Numbered from the stretch's first letter, positions 27,211 through 36,421 are shown. The stretch is 64,000 nucleotides of DNA from Rhodococcus sp. PAMC28707 (GCF_004795915.1 NZ_CP039253.1:4119501-4183500), one strand, 5' to 3'. Notes: generated from the sequence alone by a model not told the origin. Numbers and translations are program-made.

Positions 27211-27616
27211 TAGGTCTCGTTTGTCACGGATTGTCACAAGTTGTCACGAGGTCTTGGTGGCTACTGGTGCGTCGGTGAGTGTGCATGGAACCACCGACGT
27301 TCGGAGTGCAACTCCAACTAGTCGGACGGTCGAAGTCCACCAACGGATTCGGGCGCCAATGAACCTGTTCGACACCTTCGTCTTGGTGCGGAGCAGGGGC
27401 GCTAACTGAGCACAACTTTTGGTGTTTGCCGAAGGCAACGTAAATTGCATTTTCCGCATCGACTAACGTCGAAAAGCCAGTTCAGCACGGATTGTCCCGC
27501 AAACGTGTCAGTGAACTCCGCTAGGTTGCCGATGTGGACTTTCGACCAGGCCGATCAAACCTGTCAGGTGACCCTTGATCTGCCGCGAGGATTTCGGACA
27601 ATGGAGATGACTATTC

Positions 27617-28510
27617 TCAGGCCGCGATCGCGGGCTGCCGATAACTGTAGTGGACGTCGTTCGGGGATCGGTACCCGATTGCCGAATGCCGGCGTCGTGG
27701 ATTGTAGAACCCTTCGATATATCTGATGACATCTTGTCGCGCTTTGTCTTTCGTGGGATAGATCGTTCGGTAGACGCACTCGTTCTTGAGGGCCGCGAAG
27801 AAACTTTCCGCCATACTGTTGTCCCAACACACCCCGGTCCGCCCTATGGACGACCGCATCCCCAGCGAGCTCACCAAAGCCCGGTAGGCCCGCGATGCGT
27901 AGACACTGCCGCGATCGGAGTGAAAAATCGCTCCCGACTCGATCAGGGTCGTCGATGCCGCATTCGTCAACGCCGCCGCCACCAGTTCGGTACGCATATG
28001 GTCTGCGATCGACCAGCCCACGACTTTGCGGGAGTAGCAGTCGATGACCGTCGCGAGATATACGAACCCCTGCCAGGTGTGGATGTAGGTGATGTCGCCG
28101 ACGAACTTCGCTCCTGGGCGATCAGCGGAGAAGTCGCGCACGAGCAGATCCGGCACGACCGGCTCGCTGTTCGGGTCGGAGTCGGTAGTGACCCGGAACG
28201 GCCGCGGCTGGCACGGCGCGAGGTCCTCGTCGCGCATGATCGATCGGACCAGTTCCGGGGAGCATTCAATCTCGGCTGCTCGCAGATCTGCGTGGATGCG
28301 GCGGTATCCGTACGTGCCGTGCGAGAGCCCGAAGAACACCCGAATACGTTGTGCCAGAGTATCTCTGCGGATCGCGGTTGCTGATTGCGGCCGGCTTTTC
28401 CAGTGGTAGAACCCGGAGGTGGAGACCGCGAGCCAGCGGCAGCGGTCGGTGATCGGTACTACCGCGGAGTCGTCCGCGACATAGGAATCGATGAACTCGT
28501 ACTTCGCCAC
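27617..28510 (-). CDS. IS3-family transposase OrfB, copy 2
   Basis: Residue-for-residue the same 297-residue DDE transposase as in copy 1, with intact GDITYI, HSDRGS and MAESFFAALKNE motifs. The GTG start overlaps the OrfA stop by one base. Confidence 0.93.
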   Translation of the reverse strand: MAKYEFIDSYVADDSAVVPITDRCRWLAVSTSGFYHWKSRPQSATAIRRDTLAQRIRVFFGLSHGTYGYRRIHADLRAAEIECSPELVRSIMRDEDLAPCQPRPFRVTTDSDPNSEPVVPDLLVRDFSADRPGAKFVGDITYIHTWQGFVYLATVIDCYSRKVVGWSIADHMRTELVAAALTNAASTTLIESGAIFHSDRGSVYASRAYRALVSSLGMRSSIGRTGVCWDNSMAESFFAALKNECVYRTIYPTKDKARQDVIRYIEGFYNPRRRHSAIGYRSPNDVHYSYRQPAIAA

Positions 28511-28818
28511 TACCGTGGCTCCCGTGCAAAGTACGAGGCTGCTTTTTTCAGGAAGGCTGCCTCGGCTCGAAGTTCTCGATTCTCCCGTTCGAGTTGGGCG
28601 AGGCGGGCTCGTTCGGTGAGGGTGAGTTCGGTGTCCGGGCCGCCGCCGTGAGTGTCCCGATACTTCACCAGCCACCGGCGCAGACTGTCGTCACCGACGT
28701 TGTAGGCCTTGGCGACTTCGCTGATCGGCTTGGAGGAGTCGATGACCTCTCGGCACAGTTCGTCCTTGAACTCGGGACTGAACGATCGACGCGATCTGCT
28801 CATGCTGGACTGGCTCAT
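28510..28818 (-). CDS. IS3-family transposase OrfA, copy 2
   Basis: Identical to the 102-residue OrfA of copy 1: N-terminal helix-turn-helix and a C-terminal zipper-like helix. It is intact. Confidence 0.92.
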   Translation of the reverse strand: MSQSSMSRSRRSFSPEFKDELCREVIDSSKPISEVAKAYNVGDDSLRRWLVKYRDTHGGGPDTELTLTERARLAQLERENRELRAEAAFLKKAASYFAREPR

Positions 28819-29068
28819 TTCAGTAGATCCCTATTCTAAGCGGGTCCACTGTCCGAAATCCCTGGGCCGATCACCTCGCCGATGGCGCAGTGTCGACCGC
28901 TGCGGTACCGGAGATTCCCACGGCCGTCGGCAAGCGGATCGTCAAAGCGGTCGAGTCATCACAGGCCGAGGACTCGCCGTACCTACGCGGCGGGGCTCTA
29001 GCGGGCATTGATACCAACTGACGTGACTATGCTGCTCAAGTAACGAACTTGTGGAGGGAGGTGACGAA

Positions 29069-30046
29069 GTGGCAACTGCCGATCAGGTCAAAGCGCTGGT
29101 GAAAAGCCACGCTGAGGGGGACAACAAGCGATTTTACTCGGTAGCATTGCAAGTCGCGGCGGGTGCTGCACGCAATGGACAGAACCGATTCGCACAAGAT
29201 TTGCGCGACCTGGTGGATGACCTACGGGTACGCGACAGTGGTCCACGAGTCACCCCAGTGGTATCAGTCGCGCAACCACGCGGTGAGCTTGCTCAACTGC
29301 TTACCGTCTCCTATCCCCAGTCGGTCCTCGCTGACCTCGTCCTTGAACGGCCAGTTTCTGCACGTTTGGAACGTGTCCTACTTGAGCAACGCCAGGGGGA
29401 CCGCCTTCGTTCGCACGGATACTTACCCCTCCGGCGTTTATTGCTAACTGGACCACCCGGAACAGGAAAGACGATGTCGGCTCATGTTCTCGCTGGGGAG
29501 TTGCGCTTGCCTCTGTTCCAGGTTCGGCTCGACGGGTTAATCACCAAATTTATGGGAGAGACCGCGGCGAAACTTAGATTGATTTTTAATGCACTTTCCG
29601 AAACACGTGGGGTCTACTTATTCGACGAGATCGACGCACTCGCGGGTGAGCGTGCCTCATCGAACGACGTCGGTGAAATACGGCGAGTGCTTAATTCTTT
29701 CCTGCAGTTCCTTGAACTAGACGGATCCGACAGCCTTGTCGTGGCAGCAACAAATCACCCGCAACTACTCGACCGAGCGGTCTTCCGTCGGTTCGACACT
29801 GTAATCGACTACCCGCTGCCGACGCTGGAACTGCTTCGTAAGGTGATTCAGAACCGCCTTGCGACAATTCCGGTTGGTCGCCTCGAATGGTCGAAGGTAG
29901 CTGTTGAGGCGGAGGGTTTGAGTCACGGCGAAATATCCATCGCTTGCGACCTGGCTGCTAAGGAAGTAATACTGTCTGGAGCTAAACAAGTCACCACATC
30001 GAGTCTCCGAGCTGCGCTTCACGATCGTCGTTCCCACCTGGCTTGA
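29069..30046 (+). CDS. AAA+ ATPase paired with a subtilisin-like protease
   Basis: A 325-residue classical-clade AAA+ ATPase. A helical N-terminal domain (about residues 1-95) precedes Walker A GPPGTGKT (128-135), Walker B YLFDEID (Glu 187), sensor 1 VVAATNHP and the second-region-of-homology arginines in RAVFRRFD. The C-terminal lid follows. The start is the GTG at 29069, with GGGAGG at good spacing; an in-frame GTG lies 18 bases upstream. The S8 protease gene starts 18 bp downstream, so they form an operon. The ATPase probably remodels or gates substrates for that protease, or controls it. The region looks less GC-rich than the flanking core. Confidence 0.85.
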   Translation: MATADQVKALVKSHAEGDNKRFYSVALQVAAGAARNGQNRFAQDLRDLVDDLRVRDSGPRVTPVVSVAQPRGELAQLLTVSYPQSVLADLVLERPVSARLERVLLEQRQGDRLRSHGYLPLRRLLLTGPPGTGKTMSAHVLAGELRLPLFQVRLDGLITKFMGETAAKLRLIFNALSETRGVYLFDEIDALAGERASSNDVGEIRRVLNSFLQFLELDGSDSLVVAATNHPQLLDRAVFRRFDTVIDYPLPTLELLRKVIQNRLATIPVGRLEWSKVAVEAEGLSHGEISIACDLAAKEVILSGAKQVTTSSLRAALHDRRSHLA

Positions 30047-30064
30047 TCTAAAACAAAGGATAAT

Positions 30065-32629
30065 ATGGCGGCGCGGGATAGGCCACACTTATTTGTCTCA
30101 GTGACTCGGTCGGCCTCTTACAAGCCGCCGCCGCGCACAATGTCGAACACCCCCATTCATGGGCCAGCAGACCGGACCTTTCACGGATCAAAACTCCGCA
30201 ACGAGCTGGAGCGGTCTGCAATTGATGCGGCGGAGCGCCGTCAGAACCTGAGCGCACCTGTAGATGGGGCGATTGAAGGTAATTACGTGGTTTTCGAAAG
30301 TTTTCCCGGTATAGACCTCGCATTGAATACACTCGATCCCCGACAAGGAAAAACGCATCCGGAATTGCGGGCCGTTCGTGACATCGCGACGAACGATGAT
30401 GAAATCATTGAAAGCGCTACTGTATTCGTTCCAACGGGGACGATGAAATATTTTATTGATCGCATCACCGCATACCTCGAAACAGTTGACAAGAAGAAGC
30501 CTCGAAGCAGCAACTTTGTCGACCGCATTCAAGCGATTAAGTCGGCCTCGGTCGAGAGTCTTTGGACCGACCCTCCGGAACAGTTTCCGACTGTCGGTCA
30601 AACAACATGGTGGGAAGTGTGGCTACGGCGACGGGACGGCGGCGAAGTCGATCGGTTACGCACGTTCGCCGAGGCGGCGAACCTACAGGTAGGCCGACAG
30701 ACGCTGGGTTTTGGTGATCGAACGGTAGTGCTCTTGCGTGGAACCGTCGAACAGATCGGTTCTGCGGTCGACGTACTCGACGATCTGGCCGAACTTCGCC
30801 TGCCTCACAATCCAACTCAATTTCTCGCAGACGGCGACGGTATTGAGCAGCAGCAGTGGGTGGACGACCTAGTCGGCCGACTGGAACCCGCGGAAATTGG
30901 ATCCCCGACAGTGTGCATCGTCGATAGCGGGGTCTACTGGGAACACCCCCTGCTCCGAGGATCCATCGACCAAACCGACTGCCAGGTTGCAGATCCAACT
31001 TGGCCCGCCCACGATGATCAGGGACATGGAACAGAAATGGCTGGTCTAGCGCTGCTTGGCGATGTTGGCGACGCGGTAGCAAGTAAGGGGCCCGTGCGAC
31101 TCACCCACCGGCTGGAGTCTGCGAAAATACTTCCACCACCACCAGGCAACAACGACCCGGAACTTTATGGGGCGGTCACTGCTGAAGCTGTCAATTATGT
31201 CGAGATAGAAGCGCCGGATGGGCACCGCGTGTATTCGCTGGCCGTAACAGCACGCTGGAACACCACTCCCACCCCGGGTGAGACATCGACCGTCTACGGA
31301 CAGCCGACGTCGTGGTCCACCACTCTTGATGCGCTCGCGGTCGGCCGCAGGGTTCTCAACGAAGACGGGGACCTCATTTTTCTGCAGCAAACTGATGAAC
31401 CAACGCCAAGGTTGTTCTGCGTGTCCGCTGGAAATGTTCCACGAGAGAAGTGGCAGGACGACCACTTGACACGAAGTGTCCTGGAGCCGGTGGAGGACCC
31501 GGCGCAGGCGTGGAATGTACTGACTGTTGGCGCGTACACGCAGTACGACACCATGACAGGCGCCCCTCCGGGCTTCAATGATTGGACCCCTGTTGCGCCT
31601 CGCGGTGAACTATCCCCATTAAGCCGCACCTCTGCCGCGTTCAGTAGGCAATGGCCCCAAAAACCCGAGGTTGTCCTGGAAGGTGGCAACATCGCTCGGT
31701 CACCCGACGGGACTGACTTCGACAGTCCGCCAAACCTTCAACTTCTTACAACGAAGGCGGTAATTCCGCCGTCCTTTAGTAGCCGTTCTTTCACTACTAC
31801 ACACGCAACCAGCGCGGCAACAGCGCAAGCGGCGTCACTCGCTGCATCTATCACTGCGGCGTACCCTTCACTCTGGCCCGAAACCATCAGGGCGCTGTTG
31901 GTTCACTCTGCTGAATGGACCCCTGCAATGAACGCGCAATTTGCAGCCGACAACAAAAAGACCGCGCGAACTGCATTGTTGCGGCAGTACGGGATGGGGG
32001 TCCCTGACCTGGGCCGCGCCACGCGCAGTGCCACGGACGCACTCACGCTAGTAGCGGAAGATGTGATACACCCGTTTCTTGACGGCAAGATGCGTGAAAT
32101 TCATTATCACGCCCTACCTTGGCCGTCCGACATACTCGCGGACCTGGGTGATGCACCTGTTCGTCTTCGAGTGACCTTGTCGTACTTTATTGAGCCTAAT
32201 CCGGCCCGCCGCGGTTGGAGGCGTCGGTACAGCTACGCGTCACACGGCTTGCGGTTCGATATTCGACGAGCAACCGAGAGCACCTCCGACTTTGAGAAGC
32301 GCATCAACCAAAAGGCACTCGCGGAAGACGAACTGCGCCCTGCGTCTGCAGATGACACAGGAGAATGGTTCTTCGGAACTCGACAGCAGCAGGCGCCAGG
32401 GTCGCTGCACAGTGACATCTGGACCGGAAGCGCAGCCGACCTAGCCCAACGAGGTGCGATCGCGGTGTATCCGGTAACCGGCTGGTGGAAGGAAAATCCC
32501 GGTCGTGATCGGAGCTCAGACGGCGCACGTTATTCAGTCGTAGTTTCTATAGAAACACCAGGACAAGATGTTGACATCTGGACACCTGTCGCCCAAATGA
32601 TTGGCGTTCCAATCGAAATCCAGACCTGA
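30065..32629 (+). CDS. S8 (subtilisin-like) serine protease, 854 residues
   Basis: Cytoplasmic-looking protease without signal peptide. The catalytic triad is complete: Asp287 in VCIVDSGVYWEHP, His321 in DDQGHGTEMAG, Ser583 in THATSAATAQAA, plus oxyanion Asn457 in FCVSAGNVP. The usual GTS before the serine is ATS here. Residues 1-270 are an N-terminal region of unknown fold (ELERSAIDAAERRQNL onward), and 640-854 form a C-terminal domain with many aromatic and Arg residues. It is co-transcribed with the AAA+ ATPase. I infer a conditional proteolysis or defence module; direct evidence for immunity is absent. Confidence 0.85.
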   Translation: MAARDRPHLFVSVTRSASYKPPPRTMSNTPIHGPADRTFHGSKLRNELERSAIDAAERRQNLSAPVDGAIEGNYVVFESFPGIDLALNTLDPRQGKTHPELRAVRDIATNDDEIIESATVFVPTGTMKYFIDRITAYLETVDKKKPRSSNFVDRIQAIKSASVESLWTDPPEQFPTVGQTTWWEVWLRRRDGGEVDRLRTFAEAANLQVGRQTLGFGDRTVVLLRGTVEQIGSAVDVLDDLAELRLPHNPTQFLADGDGIEQQQWVDDLVGRLEPAEIGSPTVCIVDSGVYWEHPLLRGSIDQTDCQVADPTWPAHDDQGHGTEMAGLALLGDVGDAVASKGPVRLTHRLESAKILPPPPGNNDPELYGAVTAEAVNYVEIEAPDGHRVYSLAVTARWNTTPTPGETSTVYGQPTSWSTTLDALAVGRRVLNEDGDLIFLQQTDEPTPRLFCVSAGNVPREKWQDDHLTRSVLEPVEDPAQAWNVLTVGAYTQYDTMTGAPPGFNDWTPVAPRGELSPLSRTSAAFSRQWPQKPEVVLEGGNIARSPDGTDFDSPPNLQLLTTKAVIPPSFSSRSFTTTHATSAATAQAASLAASITAAYPSLWPETIRALLVHSAEWTPAMNAQFAADNKKTARTALLRQYGMGVPDLGRATRSATDALTLVAEDVIHPFLDGKMREIHYHALPWPSDILADLGDAPVRLRVTLSYFIEPNPARRGWRRRYSYASHGLRFDIRRATESTSDFEKRINQKALAEDELRPASADDTGEWFFGTRQQQAPGSLHSDIWTGSAADLAQRGAIAVYPVTGWWKENPGRDRSSDGARYSVVVSIETPGQDVDIWTPVAQMIGVPIEIQT

Positions 32630-32959
32630 CGGCCTTTTCGTAATCGGAGCGGCAAACTGTCTTGCGGATACAACTACAGAATAGCCCAAGCCGTGACCTA
32701 CTCTGACCGCCGCGTCAATTTGACCTGGCGGTGCGGTGGCTGACACCAAATGAGACGGCTCCAGTCAATGCATCTTGACGGTGCGGAAACTGTCATCGGT
32801 CGGCCCGGGCGCCGACCGATGACCCCGAACGGTTGTCACACAGTTGTCACAAGTGGGTACGTACGAGCATGGATTCGGATGGTACGTCCTGAACGGTCAG
32901 TGCTGGTCAGGGGCTCTGGGCTGGATCCGTGTGAACCTGCCGGAATAGCTCTCATGTGG
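32630..32959. other. Non-coding right end of element B
   Basis: No gene seen. It contains ACAGTTGTCACAAGTGGGTA and following sequence (32832-32896) matching the stretch before att copy 2, which suggests both elements share the same integrase recognition arm. Confidence 0.6.
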
Positions 32960-33004
32960 CTGTTAATCGGACGGTTGCTGGTTCGAGTCCAGCCGGGGGA
33001 GCGC
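32960..33004 (+). repeat. att copy 3 (tRNA-Asn 3' half), right end of array
   Basis: A 45-base exact repeat of the tRNA-Asn 3' half, preceded by CTCATGTGG as in copy 2 and followed by the same terminator as the intact tRNA. It marks the right boundary of the array. Confidence 0.88.
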
Positions 33005-33009
33005 AATAG

Positions 33010-33054
33010 GCCCTCTGACCTGCACGCACGTGCGGGTCAGGGGGTCTTTTTTGT
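33010..33054 (+). terminator. Duplicate of the tRNA-Asn terminator
   Basis: Same stem and T-run as 18557-18599. Confidence 0.8.
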
Positions 33055-33199
33055 GTTGGAGCACGTGTTGGCGAAGTCGGACGGTCAGTGTCCATGTCGG
33101 TTCGCGTGACGGCCGTGACCTGGGATCTGTCTTCGATGCTGACGGATGTGTCACGAGTTGTCACAACTCGTTCGTAACTCACTTTTCGATGAGCCTCTG

Positions 33200-33476
33200 A
33201 TGGCTGGCCATGGTCTGATCGAGCGTGCGCGTCGTGCTGCTGGTTTGACGCAAAGTGAGCTTGCGCTGCGGGCACATACTTCGCGTCCGACGTTGTCTGC
33301 GTACGAGAACGGCCGCAAGTCACCGTCTTTGGAGACTGTCGAGTGATTGTTGGGGGTGGCGGGCTTCGGTGTCGAGGCTGTTCCTCGGACCGAGTTCATA
33401 GAGGTTGCGGGTGCTCGTGGTCGGGTGTTTCGGGTGCCGACGTCGTTGCCGCGGTTGCCGGTTTGGGACGCGTTGC
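33200..33476 (+). pseudogene. Second copy of the XRE regulator, truncated
   Basis: Carries the same helix-turn-helix and the same TGA after ETVE (33344-33346) as the copy at 18747-19202, then breaks off at 33475. The shared stop codon means the nonsense mutation preceded the duplication. Confidence 0.7.
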
Positions 33477-33649
33477 TGGTGTGCTCCCGACGGTGCTGCT
33501 GCGGCCCGCCCCGGCGGACAATAGCGCCTCACGTCGCACTGGTCCCTGCTTTCGGGTGATCGCACGCATCCTGGACGTCCAGGTCGGGGGCGAGGATGCC
33601 GGTGGAGTCGATGACTCAGGTGCCTCTTGGCGCCGATGCTACGTCCTGT

Positions 33650-34042
33650 TCGCCATACTGAAGGTCAAAAGGATCTATCAGCAGCCAACGACACCTTCAC
33701 ACCTGTCGGTCCGTACCTCGTCACCCCCGATGAGGTCGGAGATCTGGCAACACTGCAACACTGCAACTACGGACGCGTGTCGACGATGCACTGCGGCAAG
33801 ACGCCGATATCAAAGACCTGATCTGGGGAGTGCCGGAACTGATTTCGTATGCATCTCCTGTGATGACTCTCAACCCCGGCGACATCATCACTACCGGCAC
33901 GCCGGCTGGCATCGGTCAGGTCGCCGACGGCAACGTCGTGAGCGTAGACATCGATCGCATCGGCGTTCTCACCGTCAACGTCAGTACGGTCGGGGCAGTG
34001 GCATGCTCCAAAGGGGGCCTCACGCGGACCCAAACCACCTGA
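33650..34042 (+). pseudogene. FAH-family hydrolase/isomerase remnant
   Basis: The C-terminal half of a fumarylacetoacetate-hydrolase-family protein. One frame reads FTPVGPYLVTPDEVGDLATL and a second continues RVDDALRQDADIKDLIWGVP, then ELISYASPVMTLNPGD and IITTGTPAGIG. The frames are separated by an 8-bp tandem duplication (GCAACACT twice near 33746-33765). Removing one copy restores a single frame. The 5' half is missing upstream of about 33650. Confidence 0.7.
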
Positions 34043-34299
34043 ACAGATCACCCAAGTCCGCGACCGCACCGCCGCCGCAAGCGGTACCAGCGGATAGGTC
34101 GAGACCGGCCGCTCACTCGATCACAACGGGCTGCCGGGATCAACAAACCCACCGAGCCGCCAACACCGATCAGGATCAACCTTCGGTAGCGGCCTGACAC
34201 CCACTGGACTCATCCGCCTTGACAAATTCCGGAAGGAATGTCAGCCGACCGAGGTCTGGGTTAGGTTGTCCTCGGAACCGATTTGGGATGCTCAGGAAT

Positions 34300-34597
34300 C
34301 GCGCAGACGCGCCAGCGTCTAGAGCCATTCGTGGAAAGAATCGTCACGAGGGCGAGAACGTCGGGTCAACTGCGTTCGGATGTCGAGGTGAACGACTTCT
34401 TTCCGATCGTCGGCATGATCGGCGAGGCCGCTGAGTTCTCGGGCGCGATCGACGCATCCAACTGGAAGCGGTATTTCACAATCGTGATCGACGGTCTGCG
34501 TGCCGGGGCTTGTAACGAATCGAAATTGCGTGAGCGCGCACTCACTGGCGACGTGATCGACACAGCCAAAGCGGCACTGCGCCGCCGCCGTCGCTGA
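34300..34597 (+). pseudogene. TetR-family regulator, C-terminal fragment
   Basis: The frame RLEPFVERIVTRARTSGQLR, then SDVEVNDFFPIVGMIGEAAE and IVIDGLRAGA resembles the ligand-binding half of a TetR repressor. The DNA-binding N-terminus is absent. It ends in a run of arginines at 34597. Confidence 0.55.
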
Positions 34598-34847
34598 CCG
34601 GTAGCTTCCCCTGCAGTTGATTTGTTGAGCACCAGTTGGCCGGATTCCGACCTGGTTGAACCAAATTCATCTGTCCAGCGTGCATTTCGAATTCACTGGC
34701 ATGGCATGGCATGGCATGTGCTGCTCTTCGCGCTGCAATGTACGACACGGAGCGCTCCAGATCGCTACGTTATATTCTCTGCCAGAACCGAGTACGTAGA
34801 CTGCCGATCAACATGAGCCGCTGAGGGCTGCGTCTGCGCAACTTTGA
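34598..34847. other. Non-coding stretch with TGGCA repeats
   Basis: No gene seen. A short tandem of the 5-bp unit TGGCA occurs at about 34697-34718. Confidence 0.5.
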
Positions 34848-35495
34848 TCAGCTCAACGTGACTCCGGTAGCGTCGGCCACCTGCTCGACGGTCACGCCCG
34901 GTGCGAGTTCCACCAGAGCCAGCGTTCCATCGCCGACGACGTCGATCACCGCGAGATTGGTGATGATGCGATTCACGACGCGTCGGCCGGTCAGCGGGAG
35001 GGTGCAGGTGTCGAGGATCTTGGGATTGCCGTCGCGGTCGGTGTGCTCCATGACGACGATGACCCTGCGCGCGCCGTGAACGAGGTCCATGGCACCGCCC
35101 ATACCCTTGACCATTTTGCCGGGGACCATCCAGTTGGCCAGGTCACCCGTCTGCGAAACCTGCATGCCGCCGAGCACCGCGGTGTCGATGTGGCCGCCGC
35201 GGATCATCCCGAACGACAGCGACGAATCGAAATATGCGGCACCGGAATTGACGGTAACGGTTTCCTTGCCCGCGTTGATGAGGTCTGCGTCCACCTTGTC
35301 CACCGTCGGGTACGGCCCGGTGCCCAGGATTCCGTTCTCCGAGTGCAGCACCACGGAAATATCCGCCGACAGATAGCCCGGAATCAATGTGGGTAAGCCG
35401 ATCCCGAGGTTGACGTACTCGCCGTCGACCATCTCGGCCGCGGCACGCCGAGCCATTTCGTTGCGAGTCCAGCCCGTTGCCACCGATGCCGTCAT
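34848..35495 (-). CDS. 3-oxoacid CoA-transferase subunit B
   Basis: A 215-residue beta subunit that carries the catalytic glutamate ([10 protein letters not shown] near residue 51) used to form the enzyme-CoA thioester. The end region [15 protein letters not shown] is typical. It acts with the upstream alpha subunit to move CoA between succinyl-CoA and a 3-oxoacid such as acetoacetate or 3-oxoadipate; the sequence alone does not separate these. ATG at 35495 overlaps the alpha-subunit stop by 4 bp, and longer upstream starts lie within that gene. Confidence 0.9.
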   Translation of the reverse strand: MTASVATGWTRNEMARRAAAEMVDGEYVNLGIGLPTLIPGYLSADISVVLHSENGILGTGPYPTVDKVDADLINAGKETVTVNSGAAYFDSSLSFGMIRGGHIDTAVLGGMQVSQTGDLANWMVPGKMVKGMGGAMDLVHGARRVIVVMEHTDRDGNPKILDTCTLPLTGRRVVNRIITNLAVIDVVGDGTLALVELAPGVTVEQVADATGVTLS

Positions 35496-36271
35496 GATTG
35501 CACTCCTGCACTGACAGTAAGCTTTTCGATGCGCTTGTTCTGCTCTCCGGTGTGAACGATCCGCGTAACGAAGACCCCGGGAAGGTGCACCGCCGCCGGG
35601 TCGATCTCGCCTGGTTGGACCAATTTCTCGACCTGTGCGATGGTCACTCGGCCTGCCATTGCTGCGAGTGGGTTGAAATTTTTTGCAGTCTTGTCGAAGA
35701 CGAGGTTTCCTTCGGTATCCCCGAGCGCGGCATGCACGAGTGCGAAATCGGCGTTGATCGCTACTTCCATCACGTACCGTTTGTTGCCGAACAACCGCGT
35801 CTCTTTGGGTGGGGATTCGATCGCGACTGTGCCGTCGGGACGATAACGCCACGGCATCCCGCCGTCGGCGATGGGGCTGCCGACGCCGGCGGGGGTGAAG
35901 AACGCCGGGATACCGGTACCCCCTGCTCTGAGTCGCTCGGCAAGAGTCCCCTGTGGAGTGAGTTCGACTTCGAGTTCGCCGGCGAGGTATTGCCTCGCGA
36001 ACTCCTTATTCTCGCCGACATAGGACGCTGTGACGCGGCGGATGCGGCCGATCGAGAGCAGGATGCCGAGTCCGTGATCGTCGACGCCGCAATTATTGGA
36101 GAACACCTCGAGGTCGGTCGCCTCGGTTTCCGCGATCGCTTCGATGAGTGCATCGGGGATGCCACACAATCCGAACCCGCCGACCGCAAGGCTCGCACCT
36201 TTCCCGATATCGGCCACCGCCGCCGCTGCGGACTCGAATACCTTTCTCGACGTTCTCACAGGTCCCGGCAT
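35492..36271 (-). CDS. 3-oxoacid CoA-transferase subunit A
   Basis: A 259-residue alpha subunit with the CoA-binding glycine-rich motif [13 protein letters not shown] near residue 32 and the conserved [15 protein letters not shown] and SYVGENKEF segments. It is coupled to the beta subunit and divergent from an IclR regulator. That arrangement favours control by an aromatic or fatty-acid intermediate, as for pcaIJ, though a ketone-body role is equally possible. ATG at 36271; a TTG three bases earlier is also in frame. Confidence 0.9.
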   Translation of the reverse strand: MPGPVRTSRKVFESAAAAVADIGKGASLAVGGFGLCGIPDALIEAIAETEATDLEVFSNNCGVDDHGLGILLSIGRIRRVTASYVGENKEFARQYLAGELEVELTPQGTLAERLRAGGTGIPAFFTPAGVGSPIADGGMPWRYRPDGTVAIESPPKETRLFGNKRYVMEVAINADFALVHAALGDTEGNLVFDKTAKNFNPLAAMAGRVTIAQVEKLVQPGEIDPAAVHLPGVFVTRIVHTGEQNKRIEKLTVSAGVQS

Positions 36272-36286
36272 CAATACTCCTCAGGT

Positions 36287-36301
36287 GTTCACTCAGTAAA
36301 C
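36287..36301. promoter_or_regulatory. IclR operator, site 1
   Basis: GTTCACTCAGTAAAC, a near-palindrome 16 bp upstream of the CoA-transferase start and closely matching site 2. Confidence 0.6.
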
Positions 36302-36406
36302 GCTCGATCTTCTGTGCCTCAGTAGACGTTGAAGTGCATAGAAATGGAAGCAGAAGACGCACAGCAGCCGCATACTGTTCGTGAGTCGAACGGACACTCC
36401 ACCAGC

Positions 36407-36421
36407 GTTCACTGAGTGAAC
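36407..36421. promoter_or_regulatory. IclR operator, site 2
   Basis: Perfect 15-bp palindrome GTTCACTGAGTGAAC, 15 bp upstream of the IclR-family ATG. Its position would allow autoregulation. Confidence 0.65.

Larger units (their letters stand above)
27576..28873 (-). mobile_element. IS3-family insertion sequence, copy 2 (inverted)
   Basis: Same 1298-bp element as at 24178-25475, in the opposite orientation, with identical predicted proteins. It is flanked by a separate 3-bp duplication, CCT (27573-27575 and 28874-28876), which shows an independent insertion and not an inversion between copies. Confidence 0.93.
27445..29022 (+). pseudogene. Unknown gene fragment interrupted by IS3 copy 2
   Basis: The forward frame RLPMWTFDQADQTCQVTL reaches the insertion at 27575. 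Joining across the element with one CCT duplication removed continues ADGAVSTAAVPEIPTAVGKR and ends GGALAGIDTN at 29022. The 5' end is uncertain and may be truncated; 27445 is only the first ATG-like start in frame. No family was recognised. It lies just inside element B. Confidence 0.5.
32960..33475 (+). repeat. Long direct repeat, right copy
   Basis: Right-hand copy of the 515-bp sequence at 18506-19022. Similarity stops at 33475 inside the XRE gene (after VWDAL), where unrelated sequence begins. Confidence 0.85.

Noticed and set aside
24178-28873. Composite transposon formed by the two inverted IS3 copies
   Set aside because: Each copy has its own different 3-bp target duplication (GTA and CCT), so they inserted separately; a composite would show a shared duplication at the outer ends only.
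34697-34718. TGGCA tandem as a regulatory element
   Set aside because: Short 5-bp slippage repeat in a decayed region with no adjacent intact gene to control.
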